From Paulownia fortunei (lineage: Eukaryota > Streptophyta > Magnoliopsida > Lamiales > Paulowniaceae): a DNA stretch of 64,000 nucleotides. Made by a program: the position numbers and the translations under genes. Shown in pieces: positions 1 through 13,600 of the stretch. The DNA lies in NCBI GenBank assembly GCA_019321725.1, contig CM033119.1, positions 16,938,694 to 17,002,693 of the forward strand, written 5' to 3'. Under the pieces are notes generated by a model. The model was not told the origin of the DNA. It saw only the letters and a list, made by a program, of their open reading frames with translations, and searched no databases. Within the stretch, counting starts at the first letter, position 1; each line of letters opens with the position of its first letter.

Positions 1-2085
1 TTTCTTTCTATTTTGCTCTGAAAATACTTTTCATTCTCAAATAGGTTAAGAATTCGTGTTCTTTTTATGTAGTTAAAACCTTACTCAATTTGAGGTTAAG
101 TTTGGCTTAAATCACTATAGTAGATTCATCGATGAGATGTTATGTTGAACTCCTAAGCTGATGACAAATGTTCACAATATGTGCAACTTGCATGACCACT
201 ATTTTTGTAAATAATCCAACGATATACTCCCTTAAGGTAATTATTATTGAAATTTTTGCTCCCACTCTAGCAACATTTTTACTGATATAAGAATCAAAGG
301 GTTTTGCTTAGAACTATTCTGGCAAGCCTGATGTATTTGTGATTGTAGATCGACTCACATTATAAATTTTATAATAAAAGATCGAGTTTGTATTCTACTT
401 CATTGGATCGGATTTAATTTACCCCCATCACTGTGTAATAGTATTAAGTTAAAAAATAAATTCAAAAGAATTGAACTTTATCCCGTGTAGATATGGAATG
501 AATAAAAATTATGTAGAACATTACAACCGAGAGGCATGAAATAAAAAATGAGTGATGAATTTTTTACCCCATGTATTCTTGTTTAAATAAATAAAATCAT
601 ATTCATTTTTTCAATCCAAAACACGTTGGGGCGCACACACAAATTGAATGTAAGTTGAATACTTTCATATTAGTAATTTAATGTAGCTTTTGTGACAACA
701 TTAAGGGACTTACATCTAGATTTCTTCCATATGAATAACTTCTTTTATAAATTTTTGCAACGGCTAGAAAAAGCGCCAACATATTAAGAGAGTGGCCGAG
801 CATAAGTCTTTTAAAATATTTTATAAAATGTTTGAAAGCTTATAACATATTTTAAAGTGTTTGATACTGTTTTTAAAAAAAGAGTTTAACTTCTACATAT
901 TATAAAATATTTTTAAAAATTATAAAATATTATATTTTATTTTAATATATACCAAAAATTAACGTGGTTGTTTCGAGCTTATATAAATTTTACAAGAACT
1001 CAAGGAATCCTTGTGCTCATATTTAATGATTAAAACCAACTCGCTTCCTTATGCTTTACTTCTTCGATGAATTAGTTATAATCTTTTTTATAATTAATAA
1101 CTCCAATTATTTCTCAAAAAAACCTTAAAAAAAAAAGTCATTTGTTAACCCTTTTGGAAAGCTTTCAAAAGACAGCGGCTATAGTTCAAGGAGCTTCAAA
1201 GTTTAGTCACATGGCCTGCCCAAATTCTCCTCAAATTCATGTCTGATTTGTTAAGCTTTTACGATTTGAACACAAACATATAATACTCGCAGGATCAATT
1301 CTACTACTTTATATACGGATCTACGGTAATTTGTACCTAACAAGTTAAAGCTCTTTGTGCCAATTTTTATTTTTATATTTTTTCGAAGGTACCAACGGCT
1401 ATATATTATAGGCAACAAACCCTAGACTAACAAGGTTTAATGCTTTTAAAACTTGTAAAGTAAGTCTTAAAATTCATTAAATATTTAAAAAGTAGGCATC
1501 AATTAATAAAATGTCGAGCTTTATACCTGTGGATCTCTTCTTTTAAGCAAGTACAAGCAAGGGACAATTCTGTTTATTTTCTTTATATAAAAAAAAATAT
1601 TTCTTCTTGAAAAGATTAGTTTTTTTTTTATTTTTGGGTAAAAATATTAATTGAATAAATGATTCTAGTGGCGTGGAAAGATAGAGGATGCTTCCTCCCA
1701 CTCCATTTTTATTGATATAGAAAGTGTGTTTTTTTAGAGCTTTGTCTTAAAAAACAACCAATACATTAATTTAGTTCCACATGAGGAAACTTAGTTAAAA
1801 TAATTGGATATAAATATTTATAGTGCAATTCCACAAGCAAAAAGCTCATGGGAGATGCCCTAGCTCCCTCAAGTACACTCTTTCGATCTAGTGACATTAT
1901 ATTATACCAAGATTAAATATTTAATTGTTTTTGTAATATTTAATTGTTTTTGTGGCTTTCTTGGGACACACAAAAAAATTGTGCTCCACTTATACCAAGT
2001 CATAGAAAATTGGACCATTACATAGAGAGAGGTATCCACTTATGTCACCTTATGTCTCTAGTTGTAATTTGAATAATATGTCATT
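1..2085. other. AT-rich intergenic DNA
   Basis: I see no gene here. Open frames are short and contain no recognisable protein motif. The stretch has many A and T runs, typical of plant intergenic sequence. Confidence 0.6.
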
Positions 2086-2087
2086 TA

Positions 2088-2315
2088 TTCTCCCTATCTT
2101 AAATTTAATAATTTTATTTTTTTAAACATTTAAAAAATAATTCTTTTTTTCAAAAATGATCGTGTTAATAAAATCAATGACATGACGTCATTAGTTATCA
2201 ACCATAATTTTTTAAGGAAGATAGTATAAAAGTACCTAAAAATGATAATTTTTTAATTCTTATATAAAATTTCATATTGAATCAAATTAAATTTTTAATC
2301 TTTGGACGGAGGAAG
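2088..2315. mobile_element. Stowaway-like MITE
   Basis: A short AT-rich element of about 228 bp. Its left end reads CTCCCTATCTTAAATTTA and its right end, reversed, reads CTTCCTCCGTCCAAAGATTA. These resemble the CTCCCTCCGTCCC ends known for Stowaway (Tc1/mariner-derived) MITEs. TA dinucleotides flank both sides (2086-2087 and 2316-2317), as expected for a TA target duplication. It has no coding capacity. The ends match each other only moderately, so the copy is old. Confidence 0.5.
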
Positions 2316-3025
2316 TATGACAATCAATTATTCTCTCTGTATCAAAAAAAGAAACTTCCTCTTTCTTCTCTTCCTCAGGAATTAAATTGCACTTCTAAAA
2401 GGGAAATTCATTGGTTTCATTTTCAAACTAATTTTTATATTTTTAATATTTTTAAGTTTGAAAATATTTTCACTATTTTTTTATGTAAAGATGAAAAATA
2501 TATTTGAATTAATTATTTTTCAATGTTGACTATATAGGTTTGAAAATAAAAATATATTTTTTATAGTGTTTTCTACATAAAAGGTGTAAAATATTATTTA
2601 ATTCTGAAAAAATATTTTGATGGGTATATTTTTATTTCTAAATTTGACCAAATTATTTGAAATTTAAAATCAATAAATAAATATGTTTTTAAAATTTTAA
2701 ATAGTAAAAATTAAAAAGATGCTCGATTGAAAATGAAAACAAACTAACTCTAAATAAATAATAGCTTTTGAAAAACATAAATATGCATAATTTCACTTTC
2801 TTAACCAAAATGTCAAACACAAAAGATAAAATTAAAAATTAAAAATTAAAAAAAATTCATAAGAATAAAGTAAGAAGTGGAAAAAAGCTACCCATTCAGC
2901 AACAACGTTAAAGCACCTTTAGCAAAAATCACAAAAGAGAATTTTAAAAAACGTGCTTTTGCGTTAGAATCAGTGACCGACTTAACATAATAGCGAGTCT
3001 AATCATACAACATAACCACCCCAAT

Positions 3026-3043
3026 CCCCCCCCCCCCCCCCCC
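3026..3043. repeat. Poly-C run, 18 bases
   Basis: An uninterrupted run of 18 C. It lies just upstream of the ACGT-box island. Confidence 0.95.
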
Positions 3044-3070
3044 ACGCCCCCAACCCCAACTGGAATTATT

Positions 3071-3435
3071 GGAATACGTAATAACTTAACCGCACGTTAA
3101 CTCCGTAGTGACGTGGCGCCGAATTCTCGCGTCGGACAAAACACTTGTGCGAGAGAAGGGGACCCACATGCCACGTGGACGGAGGCCTGATGACTTAACT
3201 TCCGACAACCTCGCAGCTCAATCATGCCCCATATCCCGCCACGTCAGAGGTTTTTTTGGATGGGCCCCACTATGAGCATTTGTCCGTTTGTTGCTCTAAC
3301 GGGCCTAACCGCAGGAGCTTTGAAAATTCGCACAGTTTGTCAATTAGCTTTGCCAGCTATAACGCACTCCTTTCACTACTCCCCATACACACACAACCCC
3401 ATCTTTTCATCTTTCGTTTTCTCCTACTCTCTTAG
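3071..3435 (+). promoter_or_regulatory. Promoter-like island rich in ACGT boxes, no gene attached
   Basis: This stretch is clearly richer in G and C than its surroundings. It carries TACGTA (3075-3080), TGACGTGGC (3109-3117), the palindromic G-box CCACGTGG (3171-3178) and GCCACGTCAG (3238-3247). ACGT-core boxes of this kind are bound by plant bZIP and bHLH factors. From about 3370 it becomes pyrimidine-rich (CTCCTTTCACTACTCC and onward), like a plant 5' leader. No convincing coding region follows on either strand. A 71-codon open frame at 3224-3439 is probably fortuitous. I infer a promoter whose gene is lost, non-coding or too diverged to see. Confidence 0.4.
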
Positions 3436-3439
3436 ATGA

Positions 3440-4676
3440 TAATTAAAAAATACTTTTTTTTTGAGTTTATTTACAAATTTAATTTAAAAAAAAAGAGTAA
3501 TTAAAGATTAATGACATAATATTGTTATTTTAAGTCAAAGTGTATTAAATTTTTAAAAAATAAAATCTCATTTTCAAACTTCCTGAGAGAGAAAAAGAAA
3601 TTATTTGGAAAAGTGGGATTATTATATTTCCCCGTTCTAAAATTACTATTTTATGGCGTACATTTCAAAACAAAATTTAATTTTTTTAAAAATAATTTTT
3701 TTAAAACTATTTTCTCAATGAAAATAATTCAATAACATTACTTACTTTTAATCACAGTATTTTCAAATAATTAAATTATGTCCTTTATAATTTTTTATTT
3801 ATAACATTGCATCGAAACAACACAGGATTCCTATTTAATTGAGATGCAGGAGTACCAAAGTTATTGAAGAATTTTAGATAAATTTACAAAAAAAAAAATT
3901 ATTATGTAAATCGAAAATTTTACATTGGTATCACAAGAATTGCAACACTTTACGAAAACCCTAATATTCTTGCACAATATTTCTCGAGGGATCTAAAGAA
4001 TAGAATTTTTCATTATGAAAAGCAATAAAAAAGATTATCAAATTAACTGGACAAACATATACAAAAGAAATTCAAATTTAAATTGCAGGGCGTATTGAAT
4101 GGAAAAAAAATTGCATGTGTCATTTAATTAATTCTATTGATATTGATATAATTAGGATTTAGATTTTGGTGCTTATAGTGCCACGTGGAAAAGTACAAGT
4201 CAAAATACAAGATTTTACATAAATTTTAGACTAATGTTTTTCATGATGCACTATAATGATTATTTCATTTAATTATGATGACAGTTGTTAGTAAATGACG
4301 GGAGCGTTACGGCTTATTCAAGACTAGAAAGTGATATCAAATAGAATTAATGAATTTTGAGAGGATAAATAATATAATTGCAATTCACACTGACAATCTA
4401 TGCAATAATGATGTTGGTGCATATATTGTTGAACTCCACCGGAACTGTTTAGTTGTTATTTTCGAAGGAAATATTTGTGAATTAAGAATTTAGGATGCAA
4501 GAACATTTTGTATTTCTACTGTAAAGGTGGGTATAATTAGGTAGGTTTTATGAATGGTTTCATAAACCAAAAAGTTGTTTAGTCTAACAAGAATTTCATC
4601 TCAATATTTTTTTTTATTATTATTTTTAAAAGAGAATATTGAGTGATTCACAATTTCTCTTGATGTCAATATTTTT
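3440..4676. other. AT-rich intergenic DNA
   Basis: No gene is visible. One further G-box core (CCACGTGG) lies near 4171-4178 in otherwise featureless AT-rich sequence. Confidence 0.55.
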
Positions 4677-5125
4677 GAAATTGGAGTGAATAGGCAAGTT
4701 CGACCGATCCAACCACAAATTAGTGGTCGGTTCGTTTCGATTGAACGCAAAATGGATCAAACCCAATTAAAAATCGATCAGACAGAACAAAATATCAATA
4801 AAACCGATTAAGAGTAATTTTTTATTTTTTTATTTTTGTTTTTTAATTTATTTTTTAGAAATCTTATACTTGGTATTTGATTACGTGTATGTGATTATTT
4901 GAATTTTGGGTTTTATCATATGTATTATTTTATATGATTATTTATCTTGTTTACCTTGTATATAACAATTAGTTTATAATATTATTCTTTTACATAATAT
5001 AACAAAAAAATATAGTCGGTCCAACTGACGGTTGAGCAATTTACACAGTTAAATCAATCTAATCAATTGAACTGTTAACCAACAGTAAGATTAATTTGAT
5101 CAGCAATTCGATTATAAAAATATTG
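4677..5125. mobile_element. Non-autonomous DNA transposon (CAATATTTT family), copy 1
   Basis: A 449-bp element. It begins CAATATTTTTGAAATTGGA and ends with the inverted form (reversed: CAATATTTTTATAATCGAA). Its interior has a 'ggtcggttcgtttcg' arm, an AT-rich core that includes 'tatttgattacgtgtatgtg', and a 'gtccaactgacggttgagc' arm. The same layout recurs at 39326-39788 and, inverted, at 41627-42119, which is how the boundaries were set. It has no open frame. No clear target duplication is seen for this copy. Confidence 0.6.
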
Positions 5126-5439
5126 TTTAGATAATTCAAACCTACGATCAAATGAAACAAAAGAAAGTTAATGAATAGGTTATAAGTTTGATTATGTTGG
5201 TAGATTTTTTTGTAGATATCATATTTACGTTTGAAAAATTCATTTTAAAGGAAATACTTTTAGATTAGGGCTGCCTCAATGTGCCCTCCTGTGCCAATCT
5301 TCAATTCATCGATAGACCTCAAACATCACGAAATGCTTCCTCTTATTATATGAATTTTATAGGTGTATTTATTTTGTTATTCCACATTGTAAATAGTTGA
5401 TATTTTTGTCAAGACTATTGTTGGGTGTAGTGTTTTCAT

Positions 5440-5810
5440 ATCCAAATTAATGGTTAAATTTGTTTTGCTGAACTCAACTATTAATCCGATCGGCATAATG
5501 AAATTTAGCTATATTTTTTGTATATTATGTAACATAATAATACAAACTTTAAAAGTCAAAGAAGAAAAATAATTAATCAAAAAATAAATATAATAAAATT
5601 TGAAATTCAAATAATCACGTACATATAATCAAATATCAAGTTTAATTTTTTTTAAATATATATATATACTAAGTTCAAGAACCGACATATTTTTCGGTGC
5701 TTATCAATTTATGTGGATAAAAACAATTTAATATAATTTTTGATTATTTATTATTAATTAATCGGACCGAATTAAGCACCAATTCTCAATTGAATCACTG
5801 TTCCAAAAAA
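5440..5810. mobile_element. CAATATTTT-family element, diverged partial copy in the opposite orientation
   Basis: The core 'ataatcacgtacatataatcaa' and the flanking 'ccgatcggcat' and 'cggaccgaatt' arms match the reverse of copy 1. The ends are too decayed to place exactly. Confidence 0.4.
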
Positions 5811-8800
5811 AACAGTGGTGGGAGAATAAAGTTGAAGGTTGTTGGAAAGAGTTGTATTGTTGGAGTCTTCCACTTGGTCCAAGCTTTTGTAATCAAGTGT
5901 GCAATATTTCTCAATTATCAATAAATGAATTAATACTTTTTCCAAATTGTGTCTCCATGGACATTTCTTAAATTTTGTGTGAATTTGAATCAGTTGGATC
6001 TTTTATTTTAACATAGTAATTTTTTAAATAAATAATTGGTATTAATTACATACACACGATGATACAAAATACAAAAGTAAAACAAAAATTTAAAATGAAT
6101 TCAAATAATTGGATTGAATGTAATTGTGATACAGCTATTTGTACTTGATAAAAATTGTTGCTAAGGCAAACTACTTACCACATGTGCCTTTTTCATTCCC
6201 TTTTCAAAGGCAGACCCTAATATTTTCGTACTGGACCAGAGGATAAGAACAAGATGAGCAATCTTAACCAGGAAGTTTTTTCCTTATTTTCTCAAAAGAA
6301 GAAAAAAAAAAAGAGGAGGGGGGGGGGGGGGGGGGTGAACATGAGTGGCTGTAATAATGATTATTGGAATCTAATGGTTTAACTAATCATTAATCCAAAT
6401 TTTCCAAGAAAATCTGTTGTCCATGGCTTCTTGGCCTTATATAGAAATTGGGACCATTGAAATTAGAGGTTGTAGATGGAATGGAAGGGTATATGGTCTA
6501 TTAAGGTGATAATTGATAAGATTGTTACCGGATAGAATGCAATAATTGAATAAAATGTCAAATTAATGGACCCTATTATATTTTGATGTGGTGTTATACA
6601 ACTAAAAACTTTTTGAAAGTGTGTGATTAATGAGATTTTTTTTTTAATAAAAATATTTAAAAGTTTGATTTTTTTTGAATTGATTTCTTGATTTGGTGGT
6701 CGATCTTATTCTTTTAATATTATCTATTATCAAATTGAGTTCGTTTATAGATTTAAGTATAGTGTATTTTTTTAAATTTAAAAAATTATTATAAATTATT
6801 AATTATAGGAAGGTCATTTCCCGTCCCATCAAATAAGTTCAACTCAAGTCGTGAAAACAAAGATTAACATTATATTACACAATAAATTTATTAATTAATT
6901 TATAGTCGCCAAAACTTAGCCACATTCAAAAAGTTATAATAGTTGATAATTTTTACCTAATTTTGAAGGAAAATTCGAAAAAAATCAACTTTTTTTGTCT
7001 ATTTTGCTTCTTTTTTGTATTTTTTTTTATTTCTTCACTTAAATCAAAAAGAGCAAATAAGCCAAATGTAAGTCACACTGTCACAAATTAAAAAAATAAA
7101 ATAAAAAACAACGTCCTGTGAAAATCGTGATTCTCGTGGTATAATTTAATTCAAAAAAAAAAATTAAAGTATTAGCCACACATAGAGGATTCGGGTAGGA
7201 CCCATTAAGATTTGACTATGTAAAATCTTAAATTAATTAGCAATAACTAAACAAACGGCCGAAAGCAGAATAATAATCCGCCGTTGGGTTCTAATCCATT
7301 AACTAATCCATTCCGAAAATATCATTAGTTTATACACTAAGCTATGCATAAACTAATGCTTAAGTGGATTACAACTAACACAGGTTATCAAGTTGAACTT
7401 TAATAAAGGTTGCAAAATGGATTTATTTAATTTTTTATTTTTCTGAAACAAACAAAAGTTCAACACGTTTCCACCTATTTAAGTTAATTACTATTTACTC
7501 CGTCCCAATATCAAGTAACTTGTTTGATTGAATTCGGAGTTTTAGATGGAAAATAAAAATATGAACGTTTTGAGCATATATATACAAAATTGTTGTCAAA
7601 ATACTGACTAAGAATAGAAATATAAACGGATTGAGTTGAGCTAAATATACTATCGTTTAAGATTATTTTATTTTTTATTAAATTTTAAATAATTATATTT
7701 GATTTTAATTTAATTGTTAATTGAATTGAACTTAAACGACCTTTAATTAAGTCAAACGAATCTTATCAAGTTCGAATCAAGTTTTAGATCTTATCAAATT
7801 AAAATACGTATCCAAACTTGGGTTGTTTAACAAACCGAATTCAAACAAATTTTTAATGATTGATTTCAAATTAAATATCGAATAACTTGATTTATTTTTC
7901 AACTATAACTGAGAATTTTGGTATCACATCAAGTGATAGGTATTTATGGAATTTTATTTTTATTATAGGACATATAATCTTATTTTAGGGTATTCATTAG
8001 GTAAAATTAAATTGAAATCGATTGAGAATTCAATACGCCAAAATATAATATAAATATCGAACTAAATTAATCGATTTAGTTCGATTTTTATTGATTTATT
8101 TTATATATCTACATTTAATTTCAGTTTCGGTACATATTGAATTTTTATTTTCAATTCAATTGATCATTTTACTGAAGTGTAAACACCCAAAATGTTTAAA
8201 AAAAAATCATAAATTTAAAATAAGGAGTTTTTTTTTTTAACCAAAATCTTCTAGAATTCCCTCTTTTGGTAGGTCTTTTTTTTTTTTAATTACATGATAG
8301 AGTAATAGTAAAGTCGAGGTCATTTCAAATTATGAAAATCGGGTCCATGGGTCTTATCAAGGAGCTTGATTTGGATTACGGGTTGACCCATTATTAAACA
8401 TTAAAAGTAACAAGCATGTAAACGTGTTTGATTAAGCAGCTGGATGTGTTTGACTGGGTCGTCAAAATGTATTTTCTTTGAAATATCAAGGAGAGTAAAT
8501 GGGCCAGCTTTGTGTCTTCTCCTGTGGAAAAATTTAGAAAGAGCCCAATTTCAAACTTTTCCTCTAGTTTTCACATGCCGAAAGTGAAAGAATTGATGCT
8601 CCTTGTTGACATTTTAGACCTTGGCCAATATAATAGAACAAGTTGAAGAAAAAAAAATGAAAAAAACCTAATATTAATACCAAATTTTAATTGATAAAGT
8701 CAAAATCATTACTTATATATATATATTTGTTTTGCTATAAAATAATATTACAAACAAGAATTGTCTAAATTGGCACTAGCGGCAATTGATGACACATGTT
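5811..8800. other. AT-rich intergenic DNA with a poly-G run and a Stowaway-type end
   Basis: No gene is seen. A run of 18 G lies at 6318-6335. CTCCGTCCCAATAT near 7499-7512 looks like one end of a Stowaway MITE whose other end I could not find. 'GAATTGAACTT' and 'GTTCGAATC' type arms near 7620-7860 suggest another decayed non-autonomous DNA element. Confidence 0.5.
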
Positions 8801-9247
8801 AAGAGTGTACATTTGGTCAAATCGAATCGAACCGAACCTAAATTTCGGTTGGTGAAAATCTTAAATTAAAAATTGAACCAAATTAATTGATTTGGTTCGG
8901 TTATAATTGTTTTTTTTTTATTTTTCATTCGATTCTTTGATTAATCGATTTTTTTTAAAAATAAAAAATAAAAAATAAATTAAATAATAGAATTAGAAAT
9001 ATATTTTTTGTTTATTATTTTTAGCTTGGGTGAGAAAAACATAAAAATAGTTTAAAATAAAAAATAAGTATAAAATTATATACATAAAATATAAAAAAAA
9101 AGTAATCAGGTTTTCGGTTCAATTTGGTTAATAAAAGAATATTGATAAATTAAAAATCAAATCAAAATTTTCGATTCAATCTCGATACAAATTGAAATTT
9201 CGATTTTGAATCGGTTCGATCAATTAACTGAATTGTGAGAACTCCTA
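8801..9247. mobile_element. hAT-like MITE with GGTTCGGTT arms
   Basis: An element of about 447 bp. It opens TAAGAGTGTACATTTGG and continues into CGAATCGAACCGAACC. It closes with CGGTTCGATCAATTAACTG and then GTGAGAACTCCT. This arrangement, a TAGGGGTGTACA-type start followed by GGTTCGG-type repeats, is common in plant hAT MITEs. ACATGT occurs directly outside both ends (5' ...gacACATGT, 3' ...ctatACATGT) and could be part of a target duplication. No open frame. Confidence 0.5.
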
Positions 9248-9249
9248 TA

Positions 9250-10635
9250 CATGTACAGTGAAAAACTTAGCAGCAACACAACTATTGTGATAAGTTTTTA
9301 TTATTGTTAAGTTGTTACCTTACATATATATGATAATTATCGTTAAGTTGAATTATCAATAGTTACAATTTATACACGTTTATTGTATCATAATTGTTGA
9401 TAACGACAATTTATAAACTATCCTAAATGATAAATTTAAAAGGGTATACTCAAACTTCCAGAGTAGAGGGTCAATTAACTAACAACCATAGTCCTAGAAA
9501 AAAAAAAATCTTGAAATTTATATAGGTGCAAAATGGAAGTCTTAAGTAATAAATGATACATACCTACTTTATGGTACATTGCTAAGTTGGACTTTTGATA
9601 AATTAATGAAACATATGGCATATTGAGGTGCAGAAATTTTGTCCAACAAACAACAGAACTTGGTTGGAAAATGGGAATGTGGGGTTACCATAGAAATCAA
9701 TGAGACACAAAAGTCCATAACTTAAACCGTTAAGGAGTTTGAGGCAGAAAAAATTGACTTTTGGGGAGTGGGGGTAGTTAAAGTTTGTGTTTTTTCTGGA
9801 TGTTTGTTTTGAAGTTAATTTTCATGGGCCATAAGGTTGTACGACCTGTTACCAATTTGATTATTGTCTCCAATAATTTATCTTTTTCAAGGGCCTAAGT
9901 TTATTTGGGCCCCCATAGTATTGTTGTTTTCCAGAATATGAAAGTTGTGCTCGATTGGTTTCACATTAGAGAGTTGAAACCACTTGCCTTTTCAAAAAAA
10001 AAAAAATAATAATAAAATAAAATAATGATGTATGTAAATTTCACCACATATTTACATATTAATTCTCCCATCTCGGATGTGTATTTACATATTAATCCAC
10101 CCATCTCCCATGCGTATATCAAATATTGAATGCCAATTTTCAGCAAACCGGGAAGTATGGAGGAAAGCCAATAGTTAGCCCTGTAAAATCTCTCAAAGCT
10201 TGCCAGCCCCCAAAGTCCCTATAAAAAAATCTTCCAATTCACTATGGGGAAAACTGGAAATAAAAAGTGAATAAAAATGATCTTCTTGTTGATGATTTAT
10301 TGTGCACTGTTGTTTGTCACAAATCATAGCATTTAATGATTTCCACCTAATTTGGCATGTGCACAAATACAATTTGAATTTTTTTGTTATAATTTTATGT
10401 TATAGTTTATATTAAATGCATGTTACATGTATCAAATATTTTTTAAAATGTACACTTGAATTAATGATATACACAAGTCATGTATGAATGATACACAACA
10501 CAAAATGCAATATAAAATTATAATAAAAATTTTGGATTAGACAAATGAATTGACATCACTATTTTGAAATCAATGAAATGTCTAGTTTTGTTTTTGGTGT
10601 TTTGAGAGAATTGGTGTATTTGGTGAAAAATGTTG
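9250..10635. other. Intergenic DNA
   Basis: No supported gene. A CCCTATAAAAAAATC box near 10216 is followed by a 19-codon hydrophobic open frame (10277-10336), too short to call a gene. The rest is AT-rich. Confidence 0.5.
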
Positions 10636-10639
10636 GTCA

Positions 10640-13600
10640 TATGGTATTGAAAGGATATTGAAATTTCAACTGAAATAAGGTAAGTATAAAATTGATCTCC
10701 TTAAGATAGATTTCATCTCCTACATGGTATTATAGGAATTTGGATATCTATCTCCCAAAATATAATAATTCTTTATAAAATTAGTACAACACTATATTAA
10801 TTTTATCGAGCGAATCAAAAGATCGATTATATACTTCTCAAAAGAGTAATAAGAATATTAAAATAACATAATATATTTTAATAGAAGGGAGAAAAGAGAA
10901 ATCAATTGAATATGAATTGATTTGATATGAATTGGAATAAATGAGGGGGTCTTATTTATAAAATTTCATGTAACCCTTCATGATTGGTTGTGTCTTTTAG
11001 TTCGGATCAATCTAAATATTAGATCGTATCTCTTGAGATTTGATTGCGATCTAGTGATTCAAGTTGCATCTCTACGCAAAGGTCCACAATCTTACCATTC
11101 ACCTCTGCCAACTAGATGGGTGTCTTCACTCACTCGTCTAAAGAAAGGTCTATTATTGGGAGTTTAATCTCATCTCTTATTTTCTCAAATTTCAAAGGGT
11201 TTGGGGAGGTGTTGAGGACCAATTGCAATCCTTTGGTCACACCTCGTCAGCATATGCTTGTACGGTCACGTCCACTCAACACTCAATTGCACAGTGCAAC
11301 ACTATATGGGCGCCACTTCAATGAATATTCCATATCACTGCCACATTGAGTTATCCTGCTACGTCACCAAGCCAAGGCCTAGCCACTCCATCACAAGCTG
11401 ATTTAATTTCTGAAAAATATATGGCTCCGTGGCTCCTTAGCTCCTCGCGACGATGTATACGTGTTAAGTGTAAAGTGCGCCTCTAAAGTGTCAGTTGCGA
11501 CATCTGCGATGTGCGCGCGTACGTGTGAGTCTAGGCTCATAGCTCCTTGAGCTAGCTAAAACTAATCAAAAGTCTAAGTCCACTAGAGGGTACCATAAGA
11601 AGAGCTATATTTTTACTCTACTCTTGACTTGAAATTCTATAAACTTACTTTATTTTTTCAATGTGGAATGCACTCCCACATTAAATGATAAATTTTTTTA
11701 AAGCTTGGAGACTCTTTCCATTCACACCAAACTTTGAATGTAAGATACCCCTCATTCCAATAATCCCCTACATGAAAGAAAGAAGTCGACATAAATCAAG
11801 AAATACAAAGAAAAATATTGTCTGAAAGATAATGCATTAAGTATGTAGCTTTCACTTTGAACCTTCCCTAGTAAAAGTCTATTGGACTCACTTGACTAAT
11901 CAGTGAACTATAAATTTTGAACTGTCAGCAGTTATTGGAAGCCCAATTAATAGACTCCATACGCTAAGAGAATTCGCCTATCAAAAATTCTCGTAAAATC
12001 GACCATGTTCACACTCACATAAGTGATGTCCTATAAATAGAATTCTACTATACTCCACTTGTACTTTTACAAGACATAGGCATCGTTTAAAACAATGCTT
12101 ATTCTTAACCTTTTAGTTGGTAGCACTTATTAGCATTCTAGAAATTGTAAGAAAATAAATTCCTAAGTGTTTCAAATCGAGTCATTCATAACTTAGTTTT
12201 TCTAGTGAACCTAGTTCGTGGGATTTTCAGTCACTAGATTAGGTTTCCATTAAGATGACTCCTTTATTTTTTAGGTTTTATCTTTGACGTGCAATCTATT
12301 AATTCTCTTGATAACCCCTTAGTAAACGAATCAATTAGGTTATCCTTTGATTTTACAAAATAAAGCAATATAATTCCACTATAGAGCAATTGTCTAACGG
12401 TATTATATTTTTGACGAATATATCGGGAGTTAGTGTTATATGCAATATTTTATGTCCTAGTTATATCTGCTTGGCTATAGCAATGAATGCATATTGCTCA
12501 CATAAATTTTGGCTATATTGTAACATCTTCTACAAAATGCGTTAACCATTTCACTTTTTCTCCAACTTGATCTAAAGCTATAAACTCAAATTTCATAGTA
12601 AAACGAGCTATACATATTTGTTTAGAAGATCTTGACGATATAGCACCACTACCAAGAGTAAAAACATAGCCACTAGTTGATTTGGATTCATCAGTATCTA
12701 AAATCCAATTCCCATCACTATATCCTTTAATAACTGAATGATATTTACCATAATGTAATACATACTCCTTGGTTCATTTCAAGTATCTCAATACTCTAAA
12801 TAATGTACTCTAATAGTTATTATTTGGGTTACTGGTAAATCTACTTAGCTTATTTACAGGGTAAGCTATGTCTGACCTTGTACAATTCATTAAGTACATT
12901 AGTCTTCCAATGATTTAGGAATATTCTAACTATTATTTTTCATTTTCAGTATTCTTATGAAGAATAATATGTAGTAGAAACTAATTATTTGTCTATTTAA
13001 TACTATGAGATTTAAATCTCTCAACCACTTTATCCACATAATGTGATTGAGATAAAGATATCCCATTAGGTGTTCTAGATCTTCATTTCCAAGATCACAT
13101 CAACTTCATCCATATATTTCATGTTAAAGTTATTCGTGAGCATTTTCTTTGTCTTACTGATGACTTCTATGTTAGTTCCTAATACGAGTATATCATTTAC
13201 ATAAAGACATACAAGTACATGTGCTTCTCCAAATTACTTAGAGTAAATACATTTATCACACTCATTTATGATGAACCCGTTTCTTTTCATGATACTACCA
13301 AACTTTTTGTGCCACTGTGTAGGGGTTTGTTTCAAACCATAAAGAGATTTGACAAGTCTACACACTTTGTGTTTTTGTCCTTTTACTTTGAAATTATTAG
13401 GTTGCTCTATGTAAATTTTTTCATCTAGGTCACTAATTAAAAATGCAGTTTTTACATTCATGTGATGTATGTGCAAATCATAAAAGGCTGTTATGGCTAT
13501 TAAGAGCCAGATGAACGTAATCCTTGTTACCGGTGAATAACTGTCAAAATAGTTAATACCTTTTTTTGACGACATCCCTTGACAACAAGTCTAAACTTTG

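Noticed and set aside
3224..3439. 71-codon frame starting in the ACGT-box island.
   Set aside because: No family motif, and it spans what looks like promoter and leader sequence.
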